From the NCBI GenBank assembly GCA_900554545.1, contig USHW01000052.1, positions 1 to 15,172 of the forward strand: a stretch of 15,172 nucleotides of DNA, given 5' to 3'. The notes under the pieces are model-generated. The model was not told the origin of the DNA. It saw only the letters and a list, made by a program, of their open reading frames with translations, and made no database searches. A program made the position numbers and the translations under genes. The stretch is from an uncultured Prevotella sp. GTDB taxonomy: Bacteria > Bacteroidota > Bacteroidia > Bacteroidales > Bacteroidaceae. How positions within the stretch are numbered: the first letter of the stretch is position 1; each line of letters starts with the position of its first letter. This document shows positions 14,600 to 15,172 of the stretch, one piece after another.

Positions 14600-14612
14600 C
14601 TTGACTATTACA
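14587..14612 (-). repeat. IS481 right terminal inverted repeat
   Basis: Reads inward as TGTAATAGTCAAGACTT followed by AATCTGACA. It pairs with 13365-13390 with two mismatches. Confidence 0.88.
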
Positions 14613-15172
14613 TTTATCCTAGCCCTATCCCCTGTTCATTCCAGCCCGAATTGACAAGCTCTTCATCCATACACACGCATAGACTTTGTTCCATCCAATC
14701 GACCATTACAACATAAAGAATATCTTAATTAAAGCCTTTATAGTTTACTTTCGTCCTGCCTCCCGACCTAAGTTCCTACTTCTGGTTATATCATCAAATC
14801 TTTCACACTCCCCACGATACATAATCCAACAACTTACCACAATTTCCTACAACAGCTCCAAGAGAGTATTCCGACTTTCTGCATCGAACAATTCCAAAGG
14901 GAAATTCTCCATACGAGCATATTAACAATCAATGTATTGTACGTGTCATAAGCCATCACTTACCGATGCAAGAAAATGCAACTTTAACATAACTGCTTGA
15001 TATTAAATTTATTTTCTCCTGTGAAATTTATATTCAGGGACAAACAGGGGACAAAATTTAGACAACAATAACACTAACAAAAGAAAATATAATTCTGATT
15101 TTGAGTTCTGTGATTGTCAAATAGCTTGCTGGCCAAAAGAAAAAAAGAAGCATTTTCTCTACGTTCTCTAGC
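14613..15172. other. AT-rich stretch without a supported gene
   Basis: No open frame here looks like a protein, and I see no tRNA, rRNA or CRISPR pattern. The one noticeable structure is a near-tandem CAGGGACAAA / CAGGGGACAAA at 15035-15055. The region could be the intergenic end of the next locus or the edge of another mobile element. Confidence 0.5.

Larger units (their letters stand above)
13365..14612 (-). mobile_element. IS481-family insertion sequence, apparently intact
   Basis: A 1,248-base element with 26-base imperfect inverted repeats (24 of 26 identical) at 13365-13390 and 14587-14612, enclosing one full-length IS481 transposase. The flanks read TTTATCTTG on the left and TTTATCCTA on the right. 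These match at 7 of 9 positions and may be a decayed target duplication. It lies 44 bases past the FMN-binding gene and may have displaced that operon's original terminator. Confidence 0.9.

Noticed and set aside
498..14612. Composite transposon carried between the two insertion sequences
   Set aside because: The two elements belong to different families (IS982 and IS481) with unrelated terminal repeats, so they would not be expected to move the intervening DNA as one unit.
14686..14925. Possible 79-residue protein
   Set aside because: TTG start, no promoter or recognisable motif, basic and low-complexity composition; probably chance in AT-rich DNA.
1..15172. CRISPR arrays, tRNA or rRNA genes
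   Set aside because: I saw no regularly spaced direct repeats of CRISPR type and no cloverleaf or ribosomal sequence on either strand.

Overview
The window looks like a chromosomal segment of a Bacteroidales bacterium (Bacteroides, Prevotella or Muribaculaceae-like; I cannot resolve the genus). The signs are Bacteroidetes-type promoters (-7 box TAnnTTTG with a TTTG/TTG-like -33 box), A-rich leaders in place of strong Shine-Dalgarno sites, DUF4876 and DUF6850 envelope proteins, a T9SS-like C-terminal tail ending in GIYIINGKK, and IS982- and IS481-family insertion sequences of the kind found in this order.

Layout. Positions 1-498 are AT-rich and hold a small two-helix membrane protein plus two short direct repeats that resemble the end of the neighbouring insertion sequence. 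An IS982-family element (498-1529) follows; it has 20-bp terminal inverted repeats and a transposase broken by a frameshift. Its right end lies inside the 5' end of an L-serine ammonia-lyase gene (sdaA, to 2713), which has lost its start codon. A hairpin terminator (2739-2767) separates sdaA from the convergent operon on the minus strand.

The core is a divergent locus. On the minus strand, from 11061 down to 2759, four almost contiguous genes encode a TonB-dependent outer-membrane receptor, a DUF4876 lipoprotein with a lamin-tail-like region, a DUF6850 outer-membrane beta-barrel, and a secreted M16 (pitrilysin-type) zinc peptidase. On the plus strand (11258-13320), two genes with a 4-bp overlap encode a secreted beta-propeller-like protein with a T9SS-like tail and a small exported FMN-binding protein carrying a flavinylation motif (TGAT). 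The 196-bp divergent promoter region contains two related dyads exactly 60 bp apart, plus another dyad of different sequence.

My inference is an envelope cargo-uptake system. The receptor and accessory barrel/lipoprotein would bring in a protein, peptide or metal complex, the M16 enzyme would degrade it in the periplasm, and the flavoprotein would supply an extracytoplasmic redox step. This resembles, without proof of homology, the TonB-receptor plus M16-protease pairing of Pectobacterium Fus (ferredoxin piracy) and E. coli YddB/PqqL.

Just past this locus sits an intact IS481-family element (13365-14612) with 26-bp inverted repeats. The last 560 bases are AT-rich and show no convincing gene. 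In both insertion sequences an inverted repeat brackets the transposase promoter, with one arm just upstream of the start codon. That arrangement would mask translation only on read-through transcripts.
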